A stretch of DNA of 64,000 bases from Mucilaginibacter sp. OK098 (GTDB lineage Bacteria; Bacteroidota; Bacteroidia; Sphingobacteriales; Sphingobacteriaceae). Of this stretch, positions 36,908-45,651 are shown in pieces; position 1 is the stretch's first letter; each line of letters begins with the position of its first letter. The stretch spans positions 248,001 through 312,000 of the forward strand of contig NZ_FRCM01000001.1 in the NCBI RefSeq assembly GCF_900142915.1, given 5' to 3'. The position numbers and the translations under genes are program-made. Below the pieces are notes generated by a model. It was given only the letters and a program-made list of their open reading frames with translations. It had not been told where the DNA came from and did not search any database.

Positions 36908-37615
36908 ATGAGCACAAGCAAGAATATATTGGCTATTATACCTGCGCGTGGAGGATCAAAAGGAATATCTAATAAAAATATACGTGATCTTAATAATAAA
37001 CCTTTAATTGCTCACCCTATTGATACTGCGTTTAAATCTAATTATATAAATAGGGTTGTTGTTTCTACTGATAATGAGTTAATTAAAAATGTTGCAATTA
37101 AATATAATGCAGAAGTAGTAGATAGGCCTGATGAATTAGCAAGTGATTCATCCCTTGTTATTGATACAATTAGGCATACTGTGCAGTATTTAGCAGAAAC
37201 GGAGAATTATAAAACTGATATTATTGTTCTTCTGGAATGTACTTCACCTATAAAGAGCGTAATAGATATTGATTTAGGAATTGAAAGCATTTTGGAAGAG
37301 AAAGCAGATTCTTCCACATCATTTAAAGAGTCTCCTATATCTCCTAATCGTTTATGGAGGATTGATGAAAATTCAGTTGCTCCTTATATTGAAAATGCAA
37401 AGCCTTTTCTTCCGCGTCAGCAACAACCTGTAGCATATCAGCTAACAGGGCAATTTTATGCGCTATCAAATAAAATATTACAGGAAAATCCAGGCTCTAT
37501 TTCTATAATGTTGGGTAAAGTGTATCCTATTAAGTCAACAACAGCATATGTTATTGACATAGATGAAGAAATAGATTTTTTGATAGCAGAAGAAATTTTT
37601 AAGAAAATAATTTAA
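36908..37615 (+). CDS. legF: CMP-legionaminic acid synthetase (NeuA family)
   Basis: 235 residues of the CMP-NeuAc/CMP-KDO synthetase family: IIPARGGSKGISNKNI (~10-25), the CTP loop, then LIAHPIDTA, VVSTDNEL (~52), RPDELA (~77) and TAYVIDIDEEIDFLIAE at the end, with the Mg-binding Asp. It activates legionaminic acid with CTP. It sits one base after ptmE and one base before an SDR gene, well inside the leg operon. Confidence 0.9.
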   Translation: MSTSKNILAIIPARGGSKGISNKNIRDLNNKPLIAHPIDTAFKSNYINRVVVSTDNELIKNVAIKYNAEVVDRPDELASDSSLVIDTIRHTVQYLAETENYKTDIIVLLECTSPIKSVIDIDLGIESILEEKADSSTSFKESPISPNRLWRIDENSVAPYIENAKPFLPRQQQPVAYQLTGQFYALSNKILQENPGSISIMLGKVYPIKSTTAYVIDIDEEIDFLIAEEIFKKII

Positions 37616-37616
37616 C

Positions 37617-38408
37617 ATGAAATCTTTAAGTGATTTATTAAGTTTAAAAGGTAAGGTAGTATTAGTTGTTGGCGGCGCCGGCTACCTCGGAAATTCCATT
37701 TGTGAAACCATGGCTGAATTAGGCGCAAATGTTGCTATTGCATCAAGAAATAAAGAAAAATGTGATAGTTTGGCAACAGAATTAACTGAAAAATTTAGTG
37801 GCAAACACATTGGTATTCAAGCCGATATTTTGGATATTGAAAGTATAAAAGCATGTTTGGATACAGTGAAAAAGGAATTTGGAAAACTTGATGTGCTTAT
37901 TAATAATGCATGGTCAGGGAAAAAGAATTCTTTTGAATCTATATCATTTGGTGATTGGGACTACGATATCAATATGTGCCTGAACGCGGTGTTTTATACA
38001 ACTAAGGAGGCGTTTCCACTGTTAAAAGAAACTAAAGGTGTAATAATAAACACTGCATCAGTATATGGCCACGTTGCACCAGATTATCGTATTTACGATG
38101 GTATACAATTTACAAATCCACCAAGCTATGGTGCAGCAAAAGCAGGAGTAATTCAATTAACAAAATATTTAGCAAGTTTTTTATCTCCGCATGGTATCCG
38201 GGTAAATGCTGTAAGTCCGGGTTCTTTTCCCTTCCCTGAAACGTTAAAAAATGAAAAATTCAAAGAGAATCTTTGTGGTAAAACGATGTTAGGTAGAACG
38301 GGAGTACCTGAGGATTTAAAGGGGGCGTTTGCCTTATTATCATCTGATGCTTCTAAATATATGACAGGGCAAAATATTTGTGTAGATGGGGGATGGGCTG
38401 CATGGTAG
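37617..38408 (+). CDS. ptmA: SDR oxidoreductase, PtmA-like (copy 1)
   Basis: 263 residues, classical SDR. GGAGYLGNSI (~19-28) replaces the usual TGxxxGIG; NNAW (~97); catalytic Ser in NTASVYG (~146) and YGAAK (~170). PtmA is a conserved member of Campylobacter legionaminate loci, reported with PtmF to feed glucosamine-6-phosphate into the GDP route. It closely resembles the SDR at 39336 (shared ASxYGxVxPDxxxYDG), so the locus carries two. It overlaps the next gene by 7 bases. Confidence 0.82.
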   Translation: MKSLSDLLSLKGKVVLVVGGAGYLGNSICETMAELGANVAIASRNKEKCDSLATELTEKFSGKHIGIQADILDIESIKACLDTVKKEFGKLDVLINNAWSGKKNSFESISFGDWDYDINMCLNAVFYTTKEAFPLLKETKGVIINTASVYGHVAPDYRIYDGIQFTNPPSYGAAKAGVIQLTKYLASFLSPHGIRVNAVSPGSFPFPETLKNEKFKENLCGKTMLGRTGVPEDLKGAFALLSSDASKYMTGQNICVDGGWAAW

Positions 38409-39343
38409 AAACAAAAAAAATAGGGATAATAGGATATAATGAAGGCAATGGGCATCCATTTTCCTTTTCGGCAATAATAAATGGATATAGCCAGGAAAAA
38501 ATGGATGTTTCCCCTTATCCTAATATAGCCAAATACCTTTCTTTACGGTTGCCTTCAGATTTTGGCATTGATAATTGGAGGGTCTCTCACATTTGGTGTC
38601 CTGATAAATCAATGGCTGATACTATTGCTAATTGTACATATATTGATAATCGGGTTGATGATTATAAAGCAATGTTGGGAATGGTTAATGCCGTAATAAT
38701 AGCCAGGGATGATGTAAAATCACATATGCCAATTGCTCAATTTTTTTTAGAAAATGGAATCCCGGTGTTTATTGATAAGCCGCTTTGTGATGATTTAGCG
38801 GAGTTAAAATATTTTAAACAATATTTAGAGAACGGACTATTAATGTCTTGCACTGGTTTAAGATATTACCCAACCATCACGAATAGATTTAGCAATAAAC
38901 TTGATCCTAATGACATAGTTTGGTCTCATAATGTTAGTATCATTGATTGGTATAAATATGGCATCCATGTTTTGGAAAGTATGATTGCTGTAATGGGGAG
39001 TGATATTGTATGGGTCCAAAACTTAGGAGAAGATTCAAACGACATTGTCAGGGTTCAATTTGCATCTGGAAAATTTAGCATTATTCAAGTAAATAAAGAA
39101 ACAGGCTTTGTTATTCAAAGTACCTTTTACACTAGAAATTCAGAACACTTCAGGATTGATTATAATGATAATTTCACATGTTTTAGAAATATGTTATTGA
39201 ATTTTGCTAATCAGTTAAATACAGGAAAACCGGCGATTAATCCTGAAGAAACAATAAAAATAATGAAAACACTTTATGCAGCTCACCTTTCCTTAAAGGA
39301 AAATGGACGCAGGGTGTATATTAATGAATTTGATTATGTATAG
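38402..39343 (+). CDS. Gfo/Idh/MocA-like oxidoreductase (position of PtmF)
   Basis: 313 residues from ATG 38402 (MVETKKIGIIGYNEGNG); the longer frame from 38378 starts inside the previous gene in a glycine-poor, Cys-rich stretch and is less likely. N-terminal Rossmann region with IGIIGYNEGNGH (~6-17) and VNAVIIARDDVKSH (~95-108), then FIDKPLCDDLAEL (~124), the EKP-like motif of the family with Asp for Glu. Lies between two PtmA-like SDR genes with overlaps on both sides. In Campylobacter the gene beside ptmA/ptmE is ptmF, involved in glucosamine-6-phosphate supply; equivalence is inferred from position. Confidence 0.75.
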   Translation: MVETKKIGIIGYNEGNGHPFSFSAIINGYSQEKMDVSPYPNIAKYLSLRLPSDFGIDNWRVSHIWCPDKSMADTIANCTYIDNRVDDYKAMLGMVNAVIIARDDVKSHMPIAQFFLENGIPVFIDKPLCDDLAELKYFKQYLENGLLMSCTGLRYYPTITNRFSNKLDPNDIVWSHNVSIIDWYKYGIHVLESMIAVMGSDIVWVQNLGEDSNDIVRVQFASGKFSIIQVNKETGFVIQSTFYTRNSEHFRIDYNDNFTCFRNMLLNFANQLNTGKPAINPEETIKIMKTLYAAHLSLKENGRRVYINEFDYV

Positions 39344-40076
39344 TTTAAAAGATAAAGTAATAATAGTAACAGGTGGAAGCGGGTTGTTGGGTAATGCTTT
39401 TATTAAACAGATAGTGAGCGAAAATGGAATTGCAATAAACGCAGACATTAATTTACCAACAGATATAGCGCAGGGAAATATTGAATGCGACATCACTAAC
39501 CAAAATTCTTTAAATAATATGTTAAATATTGTTTTAGATAAATATGGAAAAATTGATGGACTGGTAAATAATGCATACCCGCGAACAGGAGATTGGGGCT
39601 TAGATTTTGAAGAAATTCCGATTGATTCATGGAGAGAAAATTTAGATATGCAATTAAATAGCTGTTTCAGCCTGTGTCAAAAAACATTAAGGATTATGAA
39701 AGATCAGAAATTTGGTTCAATTGTAAATATTGCTTCAATATATGGGGTAGTTGGTCCGGATTTTTCTGTTTATGATGGAACAGAAATGACTATGCCTGCA
39801 GCTTATTCAGCTATAAAAGGTGCGCAAATTAATTTTACAAGATATATTGCCTCTTACTATGGTAAGTATAACATAAATATAAATTGCGTGTCGCCTGGAG
39901 GAATCTTTAACGAACAAAATCCAACATTTGTAGAAAATTACAATAAGAAGGTACCTATGAGAAGAATGGGAACCCCCGAAGATATATCGCCTACGGTAGC
40001 ATTTCTATTATCAGATAATGCGAAGTATATAACAGGACAAAATGTTATAATAGATGGAGGCTGGACGGCTATATAA
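39336..40076 (+). CDS. SDR oxidoreductase, PtmA-like (copy 2)
   Basis: 246 residues from ATG 39336 (MYSLKDKVIIVTGGSGLLG), overlapping the previous stop by 8 bases; longer starts lie inside the previous gene. GGSGLLGNAF cofactor loop, NNAYP (~82), catalytic NIASIYG (~132) and YSAIK (~157), C-terminal YITGQNVIIDGGW. It is a paralogue of the SDR at 37617. Two PtmA-type enzymes around one Gfo/Idh protein suggest a multi-step redox conversion of the sugar precursor, not just one reduction. It ends the leg block. Confidence 0.82.
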   Translation: MYSLKDKVIIVTGGSGLLGNAFIKQIVSENGIAINADINLPTDIAQGNIECDITNQNSLNNMLNIVLDKYGKIDGLVNNAYPRTGDWGLDFEEIPIDSWRENLDMQLNSCFSLCQKTLRIMKDQKFGSIVNIASIYGVVGPDFSVYDGTEMTMPAAYSAIKGAQINFTRYIASYYGKYNININCVSPGGIFNEQNPTFVENYNKKVPMRRMGTPEDISPTVAFLLSDNAKYITGQNVIIDGGWTAI

Positions 40077-40201
40077 ATTCTTTAACCAATTATAAATTAA
40101 AAGCTAATAGTAAATTATTTAACATTATTCTTATCAGGATATAATGTGTTTGAATAATTGATGTTTAATAAACATTTTTCAAAAGTGTTCTTAAAAGTAA
40201 G

Positions 40202-41443
40202 ATGGGTCATCTAAGAAAATCTTTAATCTTCTCTGCATTACGCTATCTCGAATATGGTATAATAGCACTTTCCTATATTATTATTGCAAAAAAAGTTGGC
40301 CCGGCTGAGTATAGTAAAACTATTCCGGGATTTATTTTTATTACCTATTCTCAATATTTAATGATGGGGCTTAATCAGGCTTTAATGAAAGCTTATGTAG
40401 TAGAAAGTGAGTTAGAAATAAAACAAACATATGTTAAAAACACACTATACTATATTTGTTTTATTTCCCTGGTTGCTTTTCTTACTGGGATTATGATCTT
40501 GCCTAAACAGTTGTTTATAGTTTCTCTTATATCGTCAATGATATATTTTCAAAGCATTTTTCAGACTTTACTTAGGCTTGAAAATAAAATTTTGGGAATT
40601 AATATCTCTAATTTGGTTTTCTCAATCATATATTTTGTTTTGGTGTTTTTTTATGCCTACGATATAAAGCACTTTTTTTTGTATTGGTTATTATCGTTAA
40701 CAATTTCAAATGTTATTAATGGTATACAAGCATATCCTATACTACAAAAACTACAATTAAGGTTTTATAAAAAAGATATCTTAAATATTGTAAATACAAT
40801 AAAGCCACAAATAAAACTGGGAATTAAAATGACGCTAATAGGCTTAATTAGCACCTACTTTTTGACTTATGATAGATTTTTATTGAATTTTTTTTCAGAC
40901 AATAAATCTTTAAAAGGTAACTATCAATTAGCTGACAATATTGCCAGCACCATTTATCTGTTCTTTGTTACTGTTGTGTTTTATTATTTCCCAATACTTT
41001 TAAAAAGAGCAAGCTTAAATTCAGTTTACAGATTTCAAATTTTAAAATACGGAGCGATATTTATTTCTATAATATCAGCCCTGATTATTATTATAGGGCC
41101 ATTTTCAAATGTTATTATATTAAAATACTTTCCTGCTTATAGAGTACTAGCACATTATTTGATCTATCAATCGGTATTGAAAATAAATATTTTAGGGATA
41201 GGCGTTGCCAGTACAATATCAATAGCACTCAATTTTGAATTGAAATTTCTAAAATGGTGGTTTATGGCTATATCATTAAATGGTTTATTGCTATTTATTC
41301 TCTACAAATTTTCAAATAAAAGCATCGATGAAATAGTAGTAATAACTTTAGTTTTTCAGGTGTTTACAATTCTAATTACCAACGGTCTTTATTTGTTTAT
41401 AAATAGAAAAAGTTTTTTTGTAACTAAAGCGGAGGCGGTTTAA
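40202..41443 (+). CDS. Wzx-type polysaccharide flippase
   Basis: 413 residues, about 12 hydrophobic segments spread over the whole length, few charged loops: the pattern of the MATE/PST oligosaccharide flippase family. The start MGHLRKSLIFSALRYLEYGIIALSYIIIAKKVGPAEYSKT resembles the first helix pair of Wzx proteins. It would flip the lipid-linked repeat unit across the inner membrane. The DNA here is clearly more AT-rich than in the leg block, as usual for flippase/polymerase genes of variable loci. It ends one base before the next gene. Confidence 0.85.
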   Translation: MGHLRKSLIFSALRYLEYGIIALSYIIIAKKVGPAEYSKTIPGFIFITYSQYLMMGLNQALMKAYVVESELEIKQTYVKNTLYYICFISLVAFLTGIMILPKQLFIVSLISSMIYFQSIFQTLLRLENKILGINISNLVFSIIYFVLVFFYAYDIKHFFLYWLLSLTISNVINGIQAYPILQKLQLRFYKKDILNIVNTIKPQIKLGIKMTLIGLISTYFLTYDRFLLNFFSDNKSLKGNYQLADNIASTIYLFFVTVVFYYFPILLKRASLNSVYRFQILKYGAIFISIISALIIIIGPFSNVIILKYFPAYRVLAHYLIYQSVLKINILGIGVASTISIALNFELKFLKWWFMAISLNGLLLFILYKFSNKSIDEIVVITLVFQVFTILITNGLYLFINRKSFFVTKAEAV

Positions 41444-41444
41444 G

Positions 41445-43223
41445 ATGAATTTATTGATTGTTTTAGATGATACAAAATATACCAAGAGTTGGGATAAATA
41501 TGACTTGATACTTTGTGAAAAAAAGACTCAACAAATATCCTCTGATAAACAATTTACATTTGATTCTTTTCAACCTGAGCGGAGTGAAATTTTAGAGATG
41601 TATGATAGTCAGTATAATGCTTTTTTAAAGTTAATACCTATTGCATACATTGATATTTTTGAATCTAACCGGTCCACCGCTTTTCATGGATTAATAGTGG
41701 ATGTTTATTCCCGTTTATTAGCAGTTTCTGACGTAATAACAAAGTTTAACATTACAGAGGTAACTTGTGACTGTTATGTTTATACGAGGAATTATATACC
41801 GTTTTACGAGGCCTTTGGTGAAATAAATCTAAAGCTTCTATTTAAAAACTCAGATTTTTTATCGTCATTGATAAAAGACATTTGTAATGATAAAGGAATT
41901 AAGTTTTCATATCTTAAAGAAGGTTCAAAATTTATATTAAATCTGAAGATATTTGGCAGAAGATATTGCCTCCTGCTAATAAAATTACTTTTAAGCATAA
42001 AAGCATACCTTTTTTTAAAAAAGTTCTCAATAAACCGAATAGATTTAGATGAGAATAAACCCCAATTTTATATTTCTGTTAGAAGTACCGTTCACTCAGA
42101 ATTCTTATTGCCGTTTGTTCAGAAATATGCTCCTAATTGTTTAATAGTTGTTGGTGAGCGACAATTTGCCTATGGAGAAAACCGTAATTTTTGGGAAAGG
42201 AATTTTAACTTTAATGTATTTCCAGAAGGCTTTTTTTTTAGAATTGGCGACTTCTTTTCTGTTTTCTGTAAAATAATTGTTTTGATTTTTTGGGATAGTA
42301 GAAGGTTTAAAAAAGCAGTAAAGTCTTTTGAAATAAATTTTGGTTCTTTCAAGATAAAACCATATAATTTATTACCGGAATTTTGTATTGCATATTTTGA
42401 ACAGTATTTACATTTTCAAAGTATAAAGCGTTTTTTAGAATATACAAATGCTAATAATGGAATTGTTATATCAACTGAACAATTAACTACATATCCGTAT
42501 TGGCTAAGCAAAGCTGCCAGAGAAAGGCAATTGAAAAGCCTACAGATTCAAACAACCTTATTAAACCCTTTGGAGCATGCTGATTTTGTTAGAGCAGATA
42601 AGTTTTTGTTTTACGATGAAGGATTATTGCAGGCCTTTTCCATTAAAAATCCGTTATTAAAACATAAGTTTGATTATTGGGGCTTTTTGAAAACTAATGA
42701 TACAGGTTTATCTAATAAAAATAAAACATTAAATAAAATAATTTATTTCACCCAACCTTATGAGTATGAGTCAGAAGACGAGATAATAACGTTTATAATT
42801 CAAATGGAAAAGGAGTTCGGGTTTAGGCTGTTAATTAAATTGCACCCCAGGGATCAGTTTTCACGATTTAAAAAATTCGCCGAACGTATATTGAGCAAAG
42901 ATGTATCGATGAATACAATGAGGGATCAGTTTGATTTAGCAATTACAAGAACTTCAACTATTGGCTTAGATTGTTTTATTAATGATCTACCCGTGATTTT
43001 TTGTGTAATGTCTGAAACCGGAAAAAAAATTTCAGCGACATTTCTTGATAAACAGTATTTAGGCTACATTTCTTCGTTTGAAGGAATAAAGGGTCTTTTT
43101 GCCAATTATAATGATTTTTTAAATTATTTTTATAAGTATAACGATACATTCAAAAAGAAAAATAATTTAATATTTGATAGAGAAAAATTTGATGAGAAGG
43201 TGAAAATGTTTATGGCCTCTTAA
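41445..43223 (+). CDS. Unassigned large putative glycosyltransferase (candidate legionaminyltransferase)
   Basis: 592 residues, no signal peptide. I recognise no family with certainty. The C-terminal ~230 residues look GT-B-like: a YDEG stretch (D391-E392-G393), then IIYFTQPYEYES (~425), LLIKLHPRDQF (HP at 467-468) and ITRTSTIGLDCF (~501-512), after which it ends in ordinary helices. D/E-D/E-G, HP and a Ser/Thr-rich motif in this order are known from bacterial sialyltransferases (GT38, GT52, GT80), though the spacing here is not the same. A hydrophobic stretch ~178-195 could be a membrane contact. It sits between Wzx and Wzy next to the CMP-legionaminate genes, so transfer of legionaminic acid is a plausible job. 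Confidence 0.6.
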   Translation: MNLLIVLDDTKYTKSWDKYDLILCEKKTQQISSDKQFTFDSFQPERSEILEMYDSQYNAFLKLIPIAYIDIFESNRSTAFHGLIVDVYSRLLAVSDVITKFNITEVTCDCYVYTRNYIPFYEAFGEINLKLLFKNSDFLSSLIKDICNDKGIKFSYLKEGSKFILNLKIFGRRYCLLLIKLLLSIKAYLFLKKFSINRIDLDENKPQFYISVRSTVHSEFLLPFVQKYAPNCLIVVGERQFAYGENRNFWERNFNFNVFPEGFFFRIGDFFSVFCKIIVLIFWDSRRFKKAVKSFEINFGSFKIKPYNLLPEFCIAYFEQYLHFQSIKRFLEYTNANNGIVISTEQLTTYPYWLSKAARERQLKSLQIQTTLLNPLEHADFVRADKFLFYDEGLLQAFSIKNPLLKHKFDYWGFLKTNDTGLSNKNKTLNKIIYFTQPYEYESEDEIITFIIQMEKEFGFRLLIKLHPRDQFSRFKKFAERILSKDVSMNTMRDQFDLAITRTSTIGLDCFINDLPVIFCVMSETGKKISATFLDKQYLGYISSFEGIKGLFANYNDFLNYFYKYNDTFKKKNNLIFDREKFDEKVKMFMAS

Positions 43224-43273
43224 ATCAACCCAACTTTGAAAAAAGGTGATTATTTCACGTATACAAATCTGTA

Positions 43274-44446
43274 ATGAATAAAATTATTAAATACTATCTT
43301 TATTTTCTCCCTTTTTTTTCATTAACAGGAATTGTTCTTGGAACTCTTAGAACAGCTTACCATGATTCCTACAGCGAAGCTTTTTTAACAGTCGGCGCAA
43401 TTATTGACTTATTAATTATTTTATACGGCTTTAAACATTTATTTAAAAGGAAAATTGCAATAGTTTTTCTTTTATTGATTTTTAGTTTGATAGTCGGGGC
43501 TTTAAACAATGAGATTTCAAGAAGATTCATTACTGATTTTACTAATCCATTTTTCTTTTTTGCAAAAGTTTACATATTCGGTCAGTATTGGCTTTCAAAT
43601 AATTTTAATACATATATAAAGTATTATACAAGAATAGCATTTGCGGGTAGTGTTTTGTTGTTACCTATAACTTATTTTTTATTTCAATCAACAGGCACAA
43701 CCAGGTTAGCAATATTTCCACCAATGGAATTACCTTATGCAAATTATATGTTATCAAATAGCTTGTGGCTGCTTGTTTCTTTTATTATAATTATGCTGTA
43801 TGGCAAAAGAGCTCAGTTATTTTCTGCAATAATTACCTTTTTATTTTATACTTTTTTATTCAAAAGAAAACAAATATTTAAATATTTTATTATGCTTTTG
43901 ATCTCGGGGGGAGCTGTAATATTTATATTCAATAATTTTTCCAATAATTTGGCTGTTATTCGATTGAAAGGTACGTTTGATTTATATAATGAAAACCATT
44001 CAGGTAATGATAATTTGGATAAAATTAGTGCTGGCAGGTATAATGAATTAGAAACTATAATTAATCAAATGCAATTGAAAGATTACTTTATAGGTAAGGG
44101 ATTGGGTTTTGTTTACCTCGTTGATACTGGTGTAGCATATGCCGAAACTACTAATGCCCATTTTTCCCCAATTGGATTTTTGTCGAAATATGGCCTTTTG
44201 TTTACTATCTATATTTATTATTTTATTATTTCAATTTTTGTAAAAACAAATAAAAAGTTACTATCCAGTAATGCCTATGTTATTGCTTTAGGTGTGTCCG
44301 TTTTTGTTTTTTTGGAATCTTTTTTTGCTTATGCTATATTTGTCACCCCAATTCTCCCTATTGTAATGGGTGTTTTAATCGCTATTCAGAAAAAACAAAA
44401 GCTAAGTTCATTGATAAGGCAAAATGTTGATGTAGCAGCAACCTAA
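43274..44446 (+). CDS. Wzy-type O-antigen/exopolysaccharide polymerase
   Basis: 390 residues, about ten membrane segments. The large hydrophilic loop ~235-290 (KLGTFDLYNENHSGNDN..., AGRYNELETIINQM, YFIGKGLGFVYL) before the last helices is the hallmark of Wzy/WaaL proteins, including the IGKGLG motif near residue 276. It should polymerise repeat units in the periplasm. AT-rich like its two upstream neighbours. The absence of a second polymerase in the window supports a single-polymer locus. Confidence 0.85.
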   Translation: MNKIIKYYLYFLPFFSLTGIVLGTLRTAYHDSYSEAFLTVGAIIDLLIILYGFKHLFKRKIAIVFLLLIFSLIVGALNNEISRRFITDFTNPFFFFAKVYIFGQYWLSNNFNTYIKYYTRIAFAGSVLLLPITYFLFQSTGTTRLAIFPPMELPYANYMLSNSLWLLVSFIIIMLYGKRAQLFSAIITFLFYTFLFKRKQIFKYFIMLLISGGAVIFIFNNFSNNLAVIRLKGTFDLYNENHSGNDNLDKISAGRYNELETIINQMQLKDYFIGKGLGFVYLVDTGVAYAETTNAHFSPIGFLSKYGLLFTIYIYYFIISIFVKTNKKLLSSNAYVIALGVSVFVFLESFFAYAIFVTPILPIVMGVLIAIQKKQKLSSLIRQNVDVAAT

Positions 44447-44535
44447 ATATTATAATTTGTGTTCTAATGTTAAAAAGCTACTTTAAATCAAATGTATTCT
44501 GTTTATAAATTAAATTAATTAAAATCATAAAAACC
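44447..44535. other. Short intergenic gap
   Basis: 89 bases, AT-rich, no site recognised. It marks the end of the wzx-GT-wzy block. Confidence 0.3.
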
Positions 44536-45417
44536 ATGAAAAATTTATTTTTAATCATAAGTATAGTATTACTGGGTACAATAAGCTCAAGTGGCTACCA
44601 TAAATTCTTAAATCCTAAAATTAGACATTTGAGTAACAATCAAACTGATGATTCAGATGCTTTACAGGCACTATTAGATAAGGGCGGCGTTATCAATTTG
44701 CCAGCTGGCCGTTCATTTACAACAGCTAAAACATTATATCTCAAAAACAATAGTGAAATAGTTAATGGAAACATGTGCATTATCACTTATTCAGGTACAG
44801 ATGCTGCCATTGATTTTCAACGCACTAATAAGAATTTCCCTGTTCGAAACACTATTTCTGATCTTACAATAATTGTACAAAGCCCAAATGCAGTAGGCAT
44901 CAGGTGGAAAAGTTCATACTCTAGTCTGAAAAACTGTTCGATTGCATTAAAATCAAGTAACCAAATAGGCTTTGAGCTATGTGGCGATGTTAGTGGAACA
45001 GGCAGCTATTACAACTTATTTGAAAATTGTTTTGTACAGGGATCCCGGCAATTAGGAAAGACAAATCAATATGGATGGAAATTTACCTATGATGCAACTT
45101 TTCCAAGCAGATGTGCCAATGCCGACCTTTGGATAGGAGGAAGAGTGGGACAATGTGACGTAGGTATGTATATAAATGGTAGTGGTAATGAAGTTAACCA
45201 TGTTGCCGCTGAGGGTTGTGGCATCGCATTTTATTTCGATAATCCCGATAGTAAGGCGGGTTGTGTGTCAAACAAGGTTATAATGCCCTACATTGAAAAA
45301 TGTAGTACTGCCTTTAAATATGGCTCCAATTCCATAGCTAATATAGCAACAAGCCCGTATATGACAGGTGTACCATCAATTAAAGAAGATGTTGGCAAAA
45401 ATAATGTATCAAATTAA
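44536..45417 (+). CDS. Exported right-handed beta-helix protein
   Basis: 293 residues. Signal peptide (MKNLFLIISIVLLGTISSSG). Then DDSDALQALLDKGGVINLPAGRSF (~39-62), the start motif of pectate-lyase-superfamily/tailspike beta-helices, followed by repeated short strands with Asn/Gly turns (NLFENCFVQG, VNHVAAEGCGIAFYFD, NKVIMPYIEKCS). No lyase active site can be named. In a polysaccharide locus it may bind, trim or cut the polymer in the periplasm or outside the cell; which of these is not shown by sequence. Confidence 0.72.
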   Translation: MKNLFLIISIVLLGTISSSGYHKFLNPKIRHLSNNQTDDSDALQALLDKGGVINLPAGRSFTTAKTLYLKNNSEIVNGNMCIITYSGTDAAIDFQRTNKNFPVRNTISDLTIIVQSPNAVGIRWKSSYSSLKNCSIALKSSNQIGFELCGDVSGTGSYYNLFENCFVQGSRQLGKTNQYGWKFTYDATFPSRCANADLWIGGRVGQCDVGMYINGSGNEVNHVAAEGCGIAFYFDNPDSKAGCVSNKVIMPYIEKCSTAFKYGSNSIANIATSPYMTGVPSIKEDVGKNNVSN

Positions 45418-45651
45418 CAGTGCTTTTAATTACAGTTGAATTTAAGATATGTAATTACAAATTTGATTTCGAAATAATTTGTTTGAGTAATTTACAAGCG
45501 TTTTGGTCTTGACAGTTGACCAAGGACAACCTTACAATTTGTTTCTAAACAAATAACATGCATTTTTCAGAAAAGAAATAATGTAAACGTATACTAAATC
45601 AACTATCAAACAAATAAAGGTTTAAGAAAAATATATTATAGAATTGCTTTA
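45418..45651. other. Intergenic region
   Basis: 234 bases, AT-rich, no gene and no clear terminator. It may hold an internal promoter for the acyltransferase-epimerase-AsnB part. Confidence 0.3.

Noticed and set aside
33575..37615. Reading the NeuB/NeuC/NeuA-like genes as sialic acid synthesis
   Set aside because: The dehydratase, aminotransferase, acetyltransferase and PtmE-like genes in the same operon are not needed for sialic acid and fit legionaminic acid.
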